NCBI GenBank assembly: GCA_030272155.1
Contig: CP126194.1
Coordinates: 7,691,719-7,755,718 of the forward strand
Direction: 5' to 3'
Source: Tetradesmus obliquus
Lineage: Eukaryota > Chlorophyta > Chlorophyceae > Sphaeropleales > Scenedesmaceae
DNA: 64,000 nucleotides
Part shown: piece after piece, positions 1 through 12,486 of the stretch
Layout: each line of letters opens with the position of its first letter
How positions within the stretch are numbered: position 1 is the stretch's first letter
Notes under the pieces: generated by a model
What the model was told of the DNA's origin: nothing
Databases searched by the model: none
What the model saw: only the letters and a program-made list of their open reading frames with translations
Made by a program: the position numbers and the translations under genes

Positions 1-239
1 TGCACTGTGCAGGTGTTCTGGTGCCGGCACGCTGACATTGCATCTACGTCACGCAGTATCGCACAAATGGGAGTCGAACACAGTTGTCGTGTGTGCTGTT
101 GTGCCAGTCAGTTCAAGTGAACAGCTGCCTTGAACTGTGCTGGTTTGCCTGCTGTGGCCGGTGGCAGCGCTGCCTGCTCACGCTGCGGTGTCTTGCACTG
201 CCTGCCGTGTTGTGTGGCATGCCAATTCGCTGCAGGCAG

Positions 240-2538
240 CTGCAGCAGGCCGTCCGGGACAAGTTTGCCGCCCGGGACTATGGTGATGATGATGACGATG
301 AGGACGAGCTTTTCATGGCGCGTATGCTGGACGAGCAGTACTTGCATGGCGAGGACTGGCCGGGCCACCCTCACCACCCCAGGCATGACTTCCCAGGGGA
401 GCGCTGGGCATACGAAGAGGCGCGCTTAGCCTTTGAACAGGCACAGCAGCGCCGCGCCGCTGGCGTTGACCCGCCTTGGGTCCGGCAGCGCAGGCACCGT
501 GCGCCGATGCAAGCCTTTGCCGATGATGAGCGCGGCGTTGATGACTATGACAATGATGGCAGCATGCACAATGACAGCGGAGGTTATGACAGCGACGGCA
601 GCGGGGCCTGGGGCCGCGACGGCAGCGACGGCGAGCCCAGTGAGGGTGAAGGGGGTGGCGCGGGTGAGCAGGGCTGGCCGATAGAAATCATGGACGATGA
701 AGGCGATGGTGCAGAGCAGCAGCAGCAGCAGCAGCAGCAGGCAGCCGGTGCTGATGGCTATGCAGCAGCACCTGGAGCACCAGCAGCAGCAGCACAACCG
801 CCAGCAGCAGGCGCCGCTGGGAACGCAGAGGCGCTGGCAGCACGGCGACTTGAAGCACTGCATCGGTTGCGTGTGGTGCAGCAGCAGAACGGCGCTGAGC
901 TAGCCGCAGGCGGTGGCGATGCTGCTGCAGCTGCTGGCGCTGATGATGATGATGCTGGTGATGAGGAGGAGAGCTTGGACACGCGGCAGCTGCTGGGTGA
1001 GGCGGCAGCAGCAGCCATCCAGCTCAAGGACAGCGCCAGCAGCGGCGCACAGCAGCACCCCCCCGCACCTGCGCCTGCACCTGCTGCCGCTCCACCTGCA
1101 GCGGCAGCAGCAGGAGATATAGGCCCCATGCGGCGTGAGGCGGCTGCTCGTGCAGCGCGGGCGCGCATGCTTCAAGCTGATCCTGACCGGCTGATGCCGC
1201 CGTACGCCTACCCTAACTGGGACCCTGACGGCTACGGCAGCGATGACAGTGATCCTGAGCCCGATGATGATCTGGAGATGGAAATGGAGCTGCTGGGGGG
1301 GCCATATGGCCGCTACGGGCTGCAGCGGCGGCTGCGGTGAGCGGCGGGGTGGCGAGGCTAGGCCAGCTGGGCTGGTGTGTAGGCCCAGTGGGTGTGACGA
1401 GCCTTGCTGGTCGTCAGATGCACTGTGACATGAACATGTGTGTTGCAGATGCTGCTGTGCGGGCTGGTTCAGCAGTCGCAGTTGCAGCAGAGCGGGCTGT
1501 AGGTGCAGTGGCAGCTGCTCTAAATGCTGAACAGAGATTAGCCGCAATCGTTGGGTCCAACAGACCCTCTTACTGATGCATGGTGCATGGCGTCCCATCT
1601 GATGCCGTGCAGGGACCTGCCCCCTGCTGAGATCCAGCCACGCCACAAGCCGGCCCGCCCCGGCAGCGCCCACAGGGCCAGGCACACACACCCAGCAGCA
1701 GCAGCGGCTGCAGCAGGCGGTGGCGGTGGTGGTGATGGTGGCGGTGGCGGCGATGATGGGCCTGGCAGCGGCGGTGCTGCGGGGCATGGCCGCAGGCGCA
1801 GCTCAGCGGGCGGGCGCAAGCGGCGGCGCAGCGCCAGCGCCAGCGCTGAGCTGCTGGCTGACGCGCAGCAGGCGGCACTGGGTGGGTGGCGGGCGCGGGA
1901 CGGGCACGCAGCACCCAATGCGTGAAGCAACCGCTGGAACAGTACAGTCAGCATGCCGGCTGCCAGCTTCATTGTTGCTATCTGCATTTACCTGCATCAT
2001 TGTGCTTTTGTTGTTTTTGGCCTTCTCATGTTGTCTAGCTGCTGCAACTGCCGCCCGCACCCTGCTGCTGCGGCAGTGTCAGAGCTGTTTGGCATCAGCG
2101 CCGGCAGCACGCCCCGGCCCGCGTCCACGCTGGCCGCACACCTGCGGCGGCTGTCTGGGCTGCAGCTGTGGGCGGTGGCGCGCTACGCAGCGGGGCGCGG
2201 CGCGGCAGCCGACAGTGTGCGGCGGCTGGGGCTGGCTGCATGGCTCAGCGACAACACGGGCAGCGTCACAGCCGCCACCATGCCGTACCAGGTGGGTGGC
2301 GTGTATGCCGTGTGGGCGGCTGGGGCAGGCTTGCGTGTAGCGGCCTGGTTGGCAGCTTGACACGCGTATGCAGGCTGGTTCAGGTTGCTGCTGCTGGTGG
2401 TGGCCAGCAGCGGCATGTCACCGCGCCGCATGCACTGATGCCTGTCTGGGTCGAGGTGGCTTTGCAATCTCAAGGGTGTGCTAGATACCTTCGTGAGTGC
2501 TGAGCTTATCACGTACTGTTGCTCCGCATTGATGTGCA

Positions 2539-2595
<57 letters not shown>

Positions 2596-5500
2596 AGCAG
2601 GCAGCCTCCCAGCAGGCGCGGCCTGCTGACTGCCTGCAGTGGGCCCCCGTGGCTGCCTGCAAGGACGCCTGGCTGGCTGGTGCGAGGCGTAGCGTGCAGC
2701 GCGGCGGCGTGGGGCTGGGTGCATGCAGCGAGCCATCCGGTGAGGCACACAGACACGGCTGCCCATCTGTTGCTGCGGAGTGGTGTTGGGGTGTCTGCAG
2801 CGAAGCACATGTTGCTGCTGTTGTCTCAGTTTGGCTGTCCTGCACAATGCAAGCCATGTTTGCCCTGCTTCACCCGCACATGTTGCATATGCTGCTTCCG
2901 CAGCGTGCGTGAAAGCCGCCACGTGTGGGCGGATGCAGGTGAAGCTGCTGCTGGTGCGAGTGAAGCAGTGCATGTGTTCTGTTCACCTTGCTCCTGCTCA
3001 CAGCAGGTCGTGCTGCCTGCCGCCCCTGTTCATGCTGCAGCCGGCTGGCCTGTGGGTCAGTGCTGCTGGCCGGGCCTGCCCAGCAGCAGCTGGGACAGTT
3101 TCGCGGCGCAGCAGCGCACGGCGCAGCGCTGGGCGGGTGGTGAGCAGCAGCACAGCTCGCCAGACGCCGGCCTGGCCTGGCTGCTGGCGGTGATAGGAGC
3201 ACGCAGCAGCAGCAGCGGCGGCAGCGGTGGCAGCAGTGGCAGTGGTGGTAGCAGCAGCGGCAGCGGCGGCAGAGCGGGCAGTGAGGCAGTGCCTGGTCAA
3301 AACTTTTATTTTGCTGCCAGCAAAGAGTTCATGGGCGCCAGGCCTGGCTGTGTGTACAAGCTTGGCAACCTTGGCTTGGGCTACTACAGGGACACACCCC
3401 ACTCACGTGAAACTGTTACACTCACCGTTACAGCTGGGCCTGGCAGCAGCCAGCCTGTGGAGGCTGAGCCGGAGCTGGGCAGCTGCAAGGAGCTGCTGCA
3501 GCAGCTGGCAGCGCTCAGCAAGGGCGTCAGGTGCGGGGTGGTGCCCTCAGCACTGCAGCAGCATCACCAGACCTACTTGTGCTGATGCTGCTGCATGTTG
3601 TGCAGTTGCAACGCATAGCTGTGAAGATAGCGCATGGTTGCATCGTGCATGGTGCTGCTGTTGCGCCGCGTCCTGTTGTGCTGCGCCGCTTCAAGCCGCT
3701 CTTGATGGCACCTGCGTGCAGGTACGGGCTGCCGCTGCTGCAGCTGTGCCATGCGCTGCTGACGGCTGGCGACCGCAGCAGCTGCCTGGCGCTGCTGCCC
3801 CAGGCGCTGCTGCCGCAGGGCTGTGACCTGGCGGCGCTGTGCCCCAACAGCTGCCTGGTGGCGGCGCTGCAGGCGCTGCTGCCTGTGGCGGCCAAGCATG
3901 GTGAGGGGCGCATCATGGTGCCTGGCCAGGCGGCTCGCAGTGTGGCAGAGCACTGCTGTGCTGGACGATGCTGCGAAGCTATGCAAACATGTGACTGGAG
4001 TGGCATACAGCCTGCAACTCGTTTCCGCAGCTTCAACATACTTCGAGTCGGGACAGAGCCTCGCACTTCCCACTATCTGCTCAATGCTTGCGCCTTGCTG
4101 CCGCCGCCCGCCAGGTGACGTGCCGCTGCGCGTGTCTGCTGCCGTCACGGCGCTGCTCATCATGCGGCGCCCGCTGCCCGCGTCCATGCTGGCAGACGCT
4201 GACGTGTTGGCAGGTGAGGGCAGCGGCAGGCAGGAATGCAGCGCAGCACCTTGACTGCATGATTGTGTGCCTGGACAACGCCAAGGTACTGCACGCTGCA
4301 CCACCGTACAGTGCTGCTGTCTTCCCTCTTATTCCTGAGGCTGTTGGTTGGCGCTGCAGCTGCGCCTCAGCCTGGGGACCAATAGCGTGCGGCTGGTGCC
4401 CTGCTGCTGTGCTGCGCAGGTGTGATGGGCTGGTGGTGTGGGCTGGTGGCCGCGCTGTACACGCCGCCGGAGGAGTGGGCCGCTGTCGCCTTCAGCGGCG
4501 TGCCCAGCATGCTCAGCGGCATGAGCCGCGAGTACGTCCAGGCCGCGGTGCGTGGCAGCAGGGCGGTAGACTTGACACCTGGGCAGTTGACAGGGCCGTG
4601 TGGACATGCAACATCTGCTGTTTGCTGCAGCGGAGCTGCTACACTAGCACAGCTATGCAGCACAGACGGTCACCCTCTGCCACCCCAGCGTGTGCGGCGG
4701 CCTGCTTTCCAAAGGCCTTATGATGTGTATCCAGACACACAGGCATACACCGTGGTTGCTTTGTACTGATCACGTACATCCGCAGGGCGCCGGTTTGAGG
4801 CTGTCACTGCTGCACTGCTGCTGCTGCTGTTGCATCCTGCAGAGCGGCAGCAACTGGCAGGCGCTGCAGCGGCTGCTGGTGCGCTGCGTGCTGCCCGCGC
4901 TGGGCGCGCAGCAGCCGGGGCAGGCGCAGGCCGTGGGCATCGTGCCTGGCGGGGGGCTGCGGGACCTGGGCGGCGCGCCGCTGCCTGCACAGCAGGTGCG
5001 GGAGGCTGCTGTGATGGGATATCATGCACTCACAACACAGATCTCGAGTATGGCAGCATGCAAGCGAGTATTCCTAGTCCTTTCAGGTCTGCGCATTGTG
5101 CAGTGGTGCGGTGCACACGCACGCTGAGGATGTTGAAGGCAACAATGCATGCTGCGCTTTTGTGTCTTTATTACTGCTGCTGCTGCTGTTGAAACTGCCG
5201 CAGGGCTACGCCATGCTGCTCGCGTGTGATGCTGTCTCCAAGGCGCCCTGGCCCCTGCAGCTATACCTCAGCAGGTGGGATCAGCCACAGGCAGCCGGAT
5301 GTGCGCTCAGTGTTCGCTGCTGTGCTGGCAGCTGTCAGTGCTGGTTAGTTGCTCATACATCAGTCCTGACGTGCTCCACGCGAAGAGGTTGCTTCAGTTG
5401 CCTCTTTAAGCAGCTCAGTCTAGCTGGCGCTGATGTGCCACGTTGCAACTCGCCCCACGCCACCGCTGCTGCTGTGCGCCGCGCTGCAGGCTGTGCTGGT

Positions 5501-8500
5501 CGCTGCAGCTGGCGCCCGACCTGCCCGCCCTGGCGCAGCTGCTGTGCCCCGCACTGTCTGCGGCGGTGCAGCGCCACCTGCAGGGCCTGGCTGAGGGCCC
5601 GCCGCCTGACATGGCCGCCTGGAAGGCGCAGCGCACGGCGCGCAGCATCACAGGGCAGGGCTCCGCCAGGTGCGCCGGCTGGGTTGCTGCTGCTGCTGCA
5701 CAGCACATGGGATGGTGTGTGGCCGGCTGGGTTGCTGCTGCTGCTGCACAGCACATGGGGTGGTGTGTGGCCGGCTGGGTTGCTGCTGCTGCTGCACAGC
5801 AGATGGGGTGGTGTGTGGCCGGCTGGGTTGCTGCTGCTGCTGCACAGCACATGGGGTGGTGTGTGGCCGGCTGGGTTGCTGCTGCTGCTGCACAGCACAT
5901 GGGGTGGTGTGTGGCCGGCTGGGTTGCTGCTGCTGCTGCACAGCACATGGGGTGGTGTGTGGCCGGCTGGGTTGCTGCTGCTGCTGCACAGCACATGGGG
6001 TGGTGTGTGGCCGGCTGGGTTGCTGCTGCTGCTGCACAGCACATGGAGTGGTGTGTGGCCGGCTGGGCGGTGGTCTTCTGCAGGTTTTGCGTATCAAGCG
6101 CAGCAGCGAGAGGGTGGATGCGACTGCAGTGCATGTACCGCCTGCTGTGCGCCCCTGCCTACCCTACAGCAGCTGTGCTCCAGTGCTGTGCACTCAGCCA
6201 GTCGCTGTGTTGCATGATTGTTGATGCTCCCTCCCCTGCAGGGCGCGCGAGTGGGTGGGCGCGGTGCTGACCTGGCTGGGGGCCGAGCTGGGCGCGGCTG
6301 AGCGCGGCGGCAGCAGTGGCGGCGCGCCTGCCAGCAGGTGGCGGCTGGGCCAGGCGGAGCTGGCGGGCTTTGTGGATGCGGTGCGCGGCCGGGTGGGGCG
6401 GGTCGAATGCAGCGGGCTTGAGGGACACCCTGCTGGCCTAAGTGGGGACGCAACAGGCGGCTTGCGTGTCTGATCCGACATGCCTTTTGTCTAATAGCGG
6501 CGCCACCTGTGCGGTGTTTGAGAACGTAAAACAGCAGCACATACATGTCGAAATAAATCTGAGTCACGCTTTTTGTCGGCTTGTTGTCGTTGCTGCTGTG
6601 CTGCCTCCACAGCTGTGCGCGGCACTGCACGGCTGGCATGCCCCGGAGCTGCTGCCGCTGGCTGTGGCGCTGCACCAGCTGCAGCCGGCACACCACCAGC
6701 ACAGCCGCCAGCACAGCCGCCAGCACAAGCAGCAGCCCACCCTGGCGCCAGCCGTGCTGCGGCTGCTGCGGTCCGCGCTGCTGCCTGGAGTGGGCCGTGC
6801 TGAGGAGCTTGCTGGCAGCGGCTGCGTGACTGGCGGGGCCTACAAGGCTGCCCTGGCTGCGCTGATGGGGGATGAGGCGCTGCTGCGGGGGCTGCCCCAG
6901 GAGGTGGCCCGCAGCCTGGCGCTGACCTACTGGCAGCAGGTGGGCGGTGGTGTGCGGGGTGGGGTGGGGGGGGGGGGGGGGAGGGGGGTGATGGCGCGGG
7001 TGTGTGGGGGTGGAAGGTGGGGGTGGGGGGGGGGGGGATGGGGGCTGTCTGGTAGGGAGGACACGCAGTGACCGAAAGGCAGTTGTGATGCGCAAGTAGC
7101 ACGAGCTGCGTCGGGCGTCTGCTGCATCCAACAGAGGCTGCCTCTGCTGCTTGCTGAATCACCGAAAGGACCTCATGCTGTGTTGGGTGGTTTGCGTCAC
7201 GCTATCATTTCTGTTGTATGCAGGAGGCGACGCCTGCCGCGCTGCTGACTGCCAATGAGATGCTGCTCAAGCTGGAGGGCCCCGGCAGTGCGCAGGCGCT
7301 GCAGCTGCCGCAGGGCACAGGCCTGACAGCAGCAGCAGCAGCAGCAGCAGCAGGCGGCGGCGCGGCAGGCAGCAGCGCTGCCGCTGCCGCCGCTGGCCTT
7401 GGGTGCTTGCTGGGCGGCGCTGGCGGCGCTGCTGCGCTGCCTCGCGTGCACGGGGTGCTGCTGTGCCATCTTGACCTGGTGCCCAGCAGGGCCGGGCTGG
7501 AGGCGGCTGGGCTGCGCTTCCTGCAGCTGCAGGTGAGGGGGGAGGGCGTGTGGGGGGGTGGCAGCGGGTGCAAGGGGTAAGATTCTTGCTGTGGAGAGGC
7601 AGCTGGTTGGCATGCTGACTGATGCAAGGCAGGGGGTGCGGTGTGCTTCACCTGCTGTTGCTGTGGTGCCGCACACACTACTCAACAAGCTCCTGCACAC
7701 ACTAGGTGACGTGTACTCAACAAGCTCCTGCACACACTACTCAACAAGCTCCTGCACACACTAGGTGACGTGTACTCAACAAGCTCCTGCACACACTAGG
7801 TGACGTGTACTCAACAAGCTCCTGTACACACTAGGTGACGTGTGCATCCTGGTTGTCGGCACAGCATGTCCTGCCTGATGCCTTCCCTCAGCACAAACAG
7901 CTGCCTGCTGCTGCACACCTGCTGCTGCACACCTGCTGCTGCACACCTGCTGCTGCACACCTGTCCACGCTGCCGCTCTGCCTGCGTGTCTTCCCTGCAG
8001 GTGCATGCCGGCAACAGGCAGTACGAGGCGGCACTGGAGTCGGCCTTCAACGCGCCGCAGGACAGCAACAGCAGCAGCAGCAGCCAAGACGCTGGTGGTG
8101 CCGTGGGCCTGTCAGCGCAGATGGAGGTGGCTGATGCTGTGCTGCGCCTGGTGGCAGACAACGCAGCCACGCCCAGCATCAGGTGCGGTGCAGCACACGC
8201 TTGCTGCCCGCATTTTGATTTCATGCCAACCGGGTTTGACAGCAACGCTCCAAATGCCAGGGTGCCTCTGCCCTAGCCCCGTGTTGTTCTTCAGGCATGT
8301 GTGCTGATTAAGGCATGTGAGCTTGTGCACACGCATGCTGTCCGACACAGTGACGTTGAAGCAGCACAAGTTTGCTGCCTGCCTGCCCTCACACATGTTC
8401 ACACATCTCTCAGGACCCAGCCATACTCACCGAACAACTGCCCTGCCCCCCACCTCCACCCCTCTGCCTGCTGCAGCGGCCTGCTGTCATCGCCGCCCTA

Positions 8501-9758
8501 CCTGGCGCTGCTGGGGCTGCATGTGCCCGGGGCCTGCAGCGAGGGCGGCGCGGGTGACGGCCTGCTGGCGGGGCTCAGCGCTGCCATGCAGGGCCACCTG
8601 CTGCGGTGCGTGGGCAGGCGGCGGGCAGCACGGCTGGCATGGCCTGCTGGGGTGCTCCTGCACTGCATCGCTTGTAGAGCGCAGCAATCCAATGGTTAAT
8701 GCACTTTACCAGACACACGTGTGAACACAACATGGTGCCTGCCTGAAACACTGTACTCGACCTGTTGCTGACTCTCGAGTGTCGTGTTGCGGTGCGTGCA
8801 CTGCGCACTGCGCACCCCTGCTCCTCGCAGGCTGCAGATGTGGCGGCTGGCGCGGCTCATCGTCAGCCGCCCGCCAGGCATCCACCAGCGCATCAGCGCG
8901 GGGCCGGCCTTCCTAGCCGCGCGCAACTACGGCGCCCCCGTGTACAACGCCGGCCACATGCCGCACCCGCCCAGCTGGCTGGCCCCGGAGGTGCTGGGCC
9001 GCTGGGCGGCAACGCCGCTGGCGGCGCTGCAGGGCCACCTGGCCGAGCAGGGCCGCTGGGCGCAGGCGACAGCCGCGGCGCGCAGCTCGCCCGCTGAGGC
9101 TGCGCGCGCGCTGTGTGCTGCGTTTGAGGCGCAGGAGCAGTCGCTGCTGTGGTGCCTGCTGCGCTACTCCGCGCTGGTGCCTGGGCTGCAGCTGGAGCGT
9201 GACCTGGTGGGGCTGCTGAGCACGGAGCAGCGCTTGCTGCTGGGGCAGCTGCCTGTGCTGATGATGGGGCTGGGGGCGCAGCTGAAGCAGCAGGAGGCGC
9301 GGCCGCGGCTGATGTGGGCCTACGCCGCCCTGAGGCTGCCAGAGGTGCGCGGCGGGGCTGGCTGCAGAGTGCTGCTTGACAGTCCGCCAAGCATGGCTGT
9401 GACTGTGCAGGGTTGGGTGGGTGCCGTTAGAAGTGCAAGCCATCAGAGCGCGATGTGGCATGTGGATGCCGGTTCCTGCGTGCCTGACCTGCTGCTGCTG
9501 CTGCTGCCGCAGATCCCCGCCAAGGTGCGGCGCTACATCGCGCGCAGCGCACACGACCGGGCCAGCCTGCAGCGCTACCTGGCCAAGAGCACGCTGGCCG
9601 AGCTGCAGGCGCTCAAGGCTGAGGCGCTGCCCTGGGCGGGCTGGGACATGGGCCAGAAGGCGGCGCAGGCGGCGGAGGCGGCGGAGTGGCTGTGGTGGCT
9701 GGCCTTCACCTGGCCACGCACGCGCGCAGCAGCAGGCGCGCCCGTGATGCTCATATGA
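240..9758 (+). CDS. Very large unrecognised multi-exon protein (5' end probably outside window)
   Basis: I do not recognise this protein. Eighteen exons join in frame: 240-1336, 1613-1881, 2077-2291, 2601-2739, 3041-3530, 3722-3900, 4115-4213, 4420-4547, 4843-4995, 5204-5274, 5490-5669, 6242-6392, 6613-6939, 7224-7532, 8001-8182, 8477-8605, 8831-9344, 9513-9758, giving about 1,625 residues. The first exon is open back to an ATG at 84, but 84-239 reads like intron, so the true start is likely upstream. The N-terminal third is acidic (DDDDDEDE early on) with polyQ and polyA runs. A short basic, NLS-like stretch (GGRKRRRSAS) lies in exon 2. After that the protein is Leu/Ala-rich and looks like helical repeats (HEAT/ARM type is my inference). 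Exon 5 holds an isolated G-R-P-G...YK-G...GLGYYRD motif. A large nuclear scaffold subunit is possible but unproven. Exon chaining is firmer than any function. Confidence 0.6.
2541..2597 (+). repeat. (CTG)n run directly before an exon acceptor
   Basis: About 18 uninterrupted CTG triplets sit at the 3' end of an intron of the large left-arm gene, replacing the usual polypyrimidine tract just before the exon at 2601. They translate as polyL or polyQ in shadow frames and should not be read as a signal peptide. Confidence 0.8.
5674..6063 (+). repeat. Intronic 48-bp minisatellite, about 8 copies
   Basis: A 48-bp unit (GGCTGGGTTGCTGCTGCTGC core) is repeated about eight times with only scattered substitutions, starting right after the splice donor at 5670. 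Because 48 is a multiple of 3, all frames stay open and give spurious repetitive ORFs on both strands. Flanking exons at 5490-5669 and 6242-6392 join in frame without it, so I place it in an intron. Confidence 0.85.
7680..7843 (+). repeat. Intronic tandem repeat (22/35-bp mixed units)
   Basis: The core CTCAACAAGCTCCTGCACAC occurs five times (last copy with one change). Copies are separated either directly or by an added AGGTGACGTGT segment, so the units alternate between about 22 and 35 bp. A second short array follows at 7901-7965 (CTGCTGCACAC core, four copies). Both lie in the intron between exons 7224-7532 and 8001-8182. Confidence 0.8.
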
Positions 9759-10552
9759 GGCGGTGAGCCGTGCTGCTGGCCATGCGCGGCTGCCAGGGCT
9801 GGCTGCAGGTGTGTGCCGCTCACGCAGCCGGTGCATTAATAGTGCGACTGTACACGACTCTGACTCGGGCGGCTTGCATGGTGCCTGTGCACTGCAGTTG
9901 TCTTTTAGCTTCTACAATGTTGGACTTTGTTTGCAAGATGAACGGGGTGAAGCACTGAATTGCTTTGTGCGTGCCGTTGTTTAATGTGCTGTGGCAGACG
10001 CTGAAGTGTCAGAGGCCTTCAATCCGACATGTGTGAACTCACTTATACTCACCATGCCATCGACAGCATGTGTCAATGCAGCAGTTGTTGGAAATGCAGC
10101 TTACGGGTTGCATGGAAAACTAAGCCCTGTCCCCACTTACAGCTGGCCTGCAATGAAACTGAAGGGGTTGCAGGGGTAGTTGAACCCTGTGCCTGCACAG
10201 CAGGGTTTGCCTTTGTGGTAGTGATCTGGACATCAGCGTTGCTGTGGCTCTTCAACAGCGGTAACAGACCTCTAAATATTTGCTGCACGCATCAAGCTAT
10301 ACTCTACACATAGGCCGCCAGATATTTTCATCCTACGTGCTCGCGCCTTGCTGTCTTGCCGCCGATCGTCAGTGTGAACCATCTGCCCACGTGCACTAAA
10401 TCATTGTTTGTCGACTATGAGGCATGCATGTAGTAGAAGTACTTGTCTCGACACAACGGCTTCCACTTCCTGGCACCGTCCTCTTCGCTGCACGCAACTG
10501 AGCTCTGTTGCGCACGTTAGAGCGCTTGGGAGATGTAAATCAACCTGTATAG
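9759..10552. other. Intergenic stretch with probable 3' UTR
   Basis: No convincing coding exon. The first part is presumably the 3' UTR of the large upstream gene. A TGTAA motif at 10534-10538 could be its polyadenylation signal, but it is far from the stop codon. Short ORFs here lack algal codon bias and splice context. Confidence 0.4.
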
Positions 10553-12486
10553 TGGTGCGTTTACTGGCTTGTTGGGGAACAACCCTGCTTGGCGAAAGCA
10601 GCAGCAGAGCTGACCCGACTTCATGTGCCTGGTGCCACGGCTTGTGTGCATGTGCAGAGGGCGACACAGGGAGAAGATCAACATGCACCGCAACAACAGC
10701 AGCAGCTGCACAGCAGCATCAGCAGACGGCAGAGCCTTGCAGGCATGGGTGCCTTGCTAGGGCTAGTGCCTGGTGCAGCAACAGCCTCACCAAGCTCAGA
10801 CCTGGTTGAGGTGAGTGAGCAGCAAGCAGCACTACAACGAGCAGAGTTTCTGATGCACACAATCATGTTCCAACCTGGATATCATGCAGCACCTTGTTGT
10901 AGCGCAGGGCAGCCTGCAACTGCAGCTGTGTTGCTGTGCTGTGTGATGTTTCCTTGCACCTTGTCCCACATGCACCATGCCCAGCTGCGCCATGCCCGCC
11001 TCTGACCTGCAGGGCACGCAGAACTGGCTGCACCTGGGCGTGCAGTCGTACAACCTGTGGTGGCAGGGCCTTGTGGATGGCATCGCAAATGATGACCAGA
11101 CTGGGCTCACCGCAGAGCAGCAGGGCCAGCGCAAGGCGCGCCGCTTCGGTGAGCTTGCCTGGCCAGGGGACAGTAGCAGCGCCAGCACGGCAGCAAGTGC
11201 TACCAGCAGCTGGCATAGCGGCAGAGGTCTTGCGCAGTGCACAGGCCAGCAGCTGCTTGAGGCGCCCCGTGCAGCTGCCTTGGCCCAAGCGCTGCTGGAT
11301 TGTGCCTGCTACGGCAACATGTTGCAGCAGCCCAACTGCCATGGCAGCTGCATGCGGCACAACACAGCCAAGTCATTTGTCTGGATGGTACAGCACCCGC
11401 AGCTGCCACCCTTGCAACATGTATTAGCTGTACCTGCCATACCAAGCAATCGCCCTGGAAGACCGTCTTGAGCAGCTTATGCTCATACTCTTGCCTCCCT
11501 GCCCCCTCCCCGCTGCAGGCTCCATCAGCGTGCCCGGGCTGAGCTCCTTCAGCTTCATCCACGGCACGCTGGTGGGAGCCACACTCATCGCGCTGATCAG
11601 CCTGGCGGGCTCGGGCAGCGCACGCCAGCAGGAGCAGCAGCAGCAGCAGCTGGTGAGGCAGGTGTGCAGGTTTATACGTGCCGAGATGCTGCGCAGCTGA
11701 CTCAGCCCTGGCAGTGCAGGCCTTGTCTGCTGTCCTGCATGCAGATTCACATGGAAGATCATTATGCAACGGGCCTTGTTGCATGCTGTGCAGCCGCGCC
11801 TTTCTTGACCCACCCTGCCCTCAGCACAGCCGTAACCTCCTGCATCACATGCGCCCTGCTGCGCCCTGCTCCCTGCACCCACCTCCCTGCAGCCCGCGCT
11901 GCGGCCCGAGGTGGAGGCGGCGCTGGCGCGGCTGCTGGCCAGCCCTGAAACCAGCTCCACCTTCCACGACCCAGCGGTGCACGCGGCGCTGCAGGACGTG
12001 CGTGCCGACCTGCGCAACATCAACAAGTACCGCGACGACCCCGCAGTCATGACGGTGCGGCTGAGGCGGGAGTGCGCTGCTGGCAGCCTGGTGCAGCACA
12101 GCAAGTGGTTGAGCAGCAGCAAGAGGCAAACGGCTGGTGATAGAGATGCTGTCGATGCGAGCGGCAGGGCAGAATCAGGCGCTAGGACACCGCAGCGCTG
12201 CCGCCAACTGTGCTTGCACTGCAGCCACTGGATTTCCTGGCAGCAGCACGCTTGTTGGGGTGCAGGTTGTGTGGCAGTAGCGCATATGTCCGATGGTACA
12301 GGCTTGCGCTGTAGCTTACACATGCAGCCTGCTGTGGGGCCAATGCACCAAAATTGCTCACGCTTCAAGTGCACAAACAGCTATTGATTGAGAGCCTTTG
12401 TGCATACGCTGACATGCTGTGCTGCCGCTGCCGCGCAGGCCTTCCAGAAGCTGCTGGAGATTGAGGACATCCTGGAGCGCCTGTGA
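10553..12486 (+). CDS. Putative plastid membrane protein with C-terminal STI1-like segment (start unresolved)
   Basis: Five exons join in frame: about 10553-10810, 11013-11148, 11519-11652, 11893-12054, 12439-12486. The frame is open from 10553 but has no ATG before about 10745, so the start codon is in an unseen upstream exon or is that internal ATG. The N-terminus has SRRQSLAGMGALLGL followed by an ATASPS site, like a twin-arginine thylakoid-targeting signal. A hydrophobic membrane segment (SFIHGTLVGATLIALISLAG) lies in exon 3. The C-terminus contains DPAVHAALQDVRADLRN then KYRDDPAVM, which resembles the NP-rich STI1/Tic40-type helical domain, and ends in LLEIEDILERL. That resemblance is inference from pattern. 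Size is about 180-245 residues. No pathway can be assigned from neighbours. Confidence 0.55.

Noticed and set aside
1340-1612. Gene end at the TGA at 1338-1340
   Set aside because: The stop overlaps a GTGAGC donor at 1337; splicing to 1613 restores an open frame in the right phase, and there is no TGTAA or room for a new promoter before the next exons.
2481-2973. PolyL, polyQ and polyA ORFs around 2541-2597
   Set aside because: They are frame readings of an intronic CTG run.
5096-6270. Repetitive ORFs of up to 373 codons on both strands
   Set aside because: They are produced by the 48-bp intronic minisatellite, whose length is a multiple of 3; flanking exons join without it.
7680-7843. Possible CRISPR array (regular short repeats)
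   Set aside because: Units are contiguous or separated by the same sequence rather than by unique spacers, and the locus is an intron in a eukaryotic gene.
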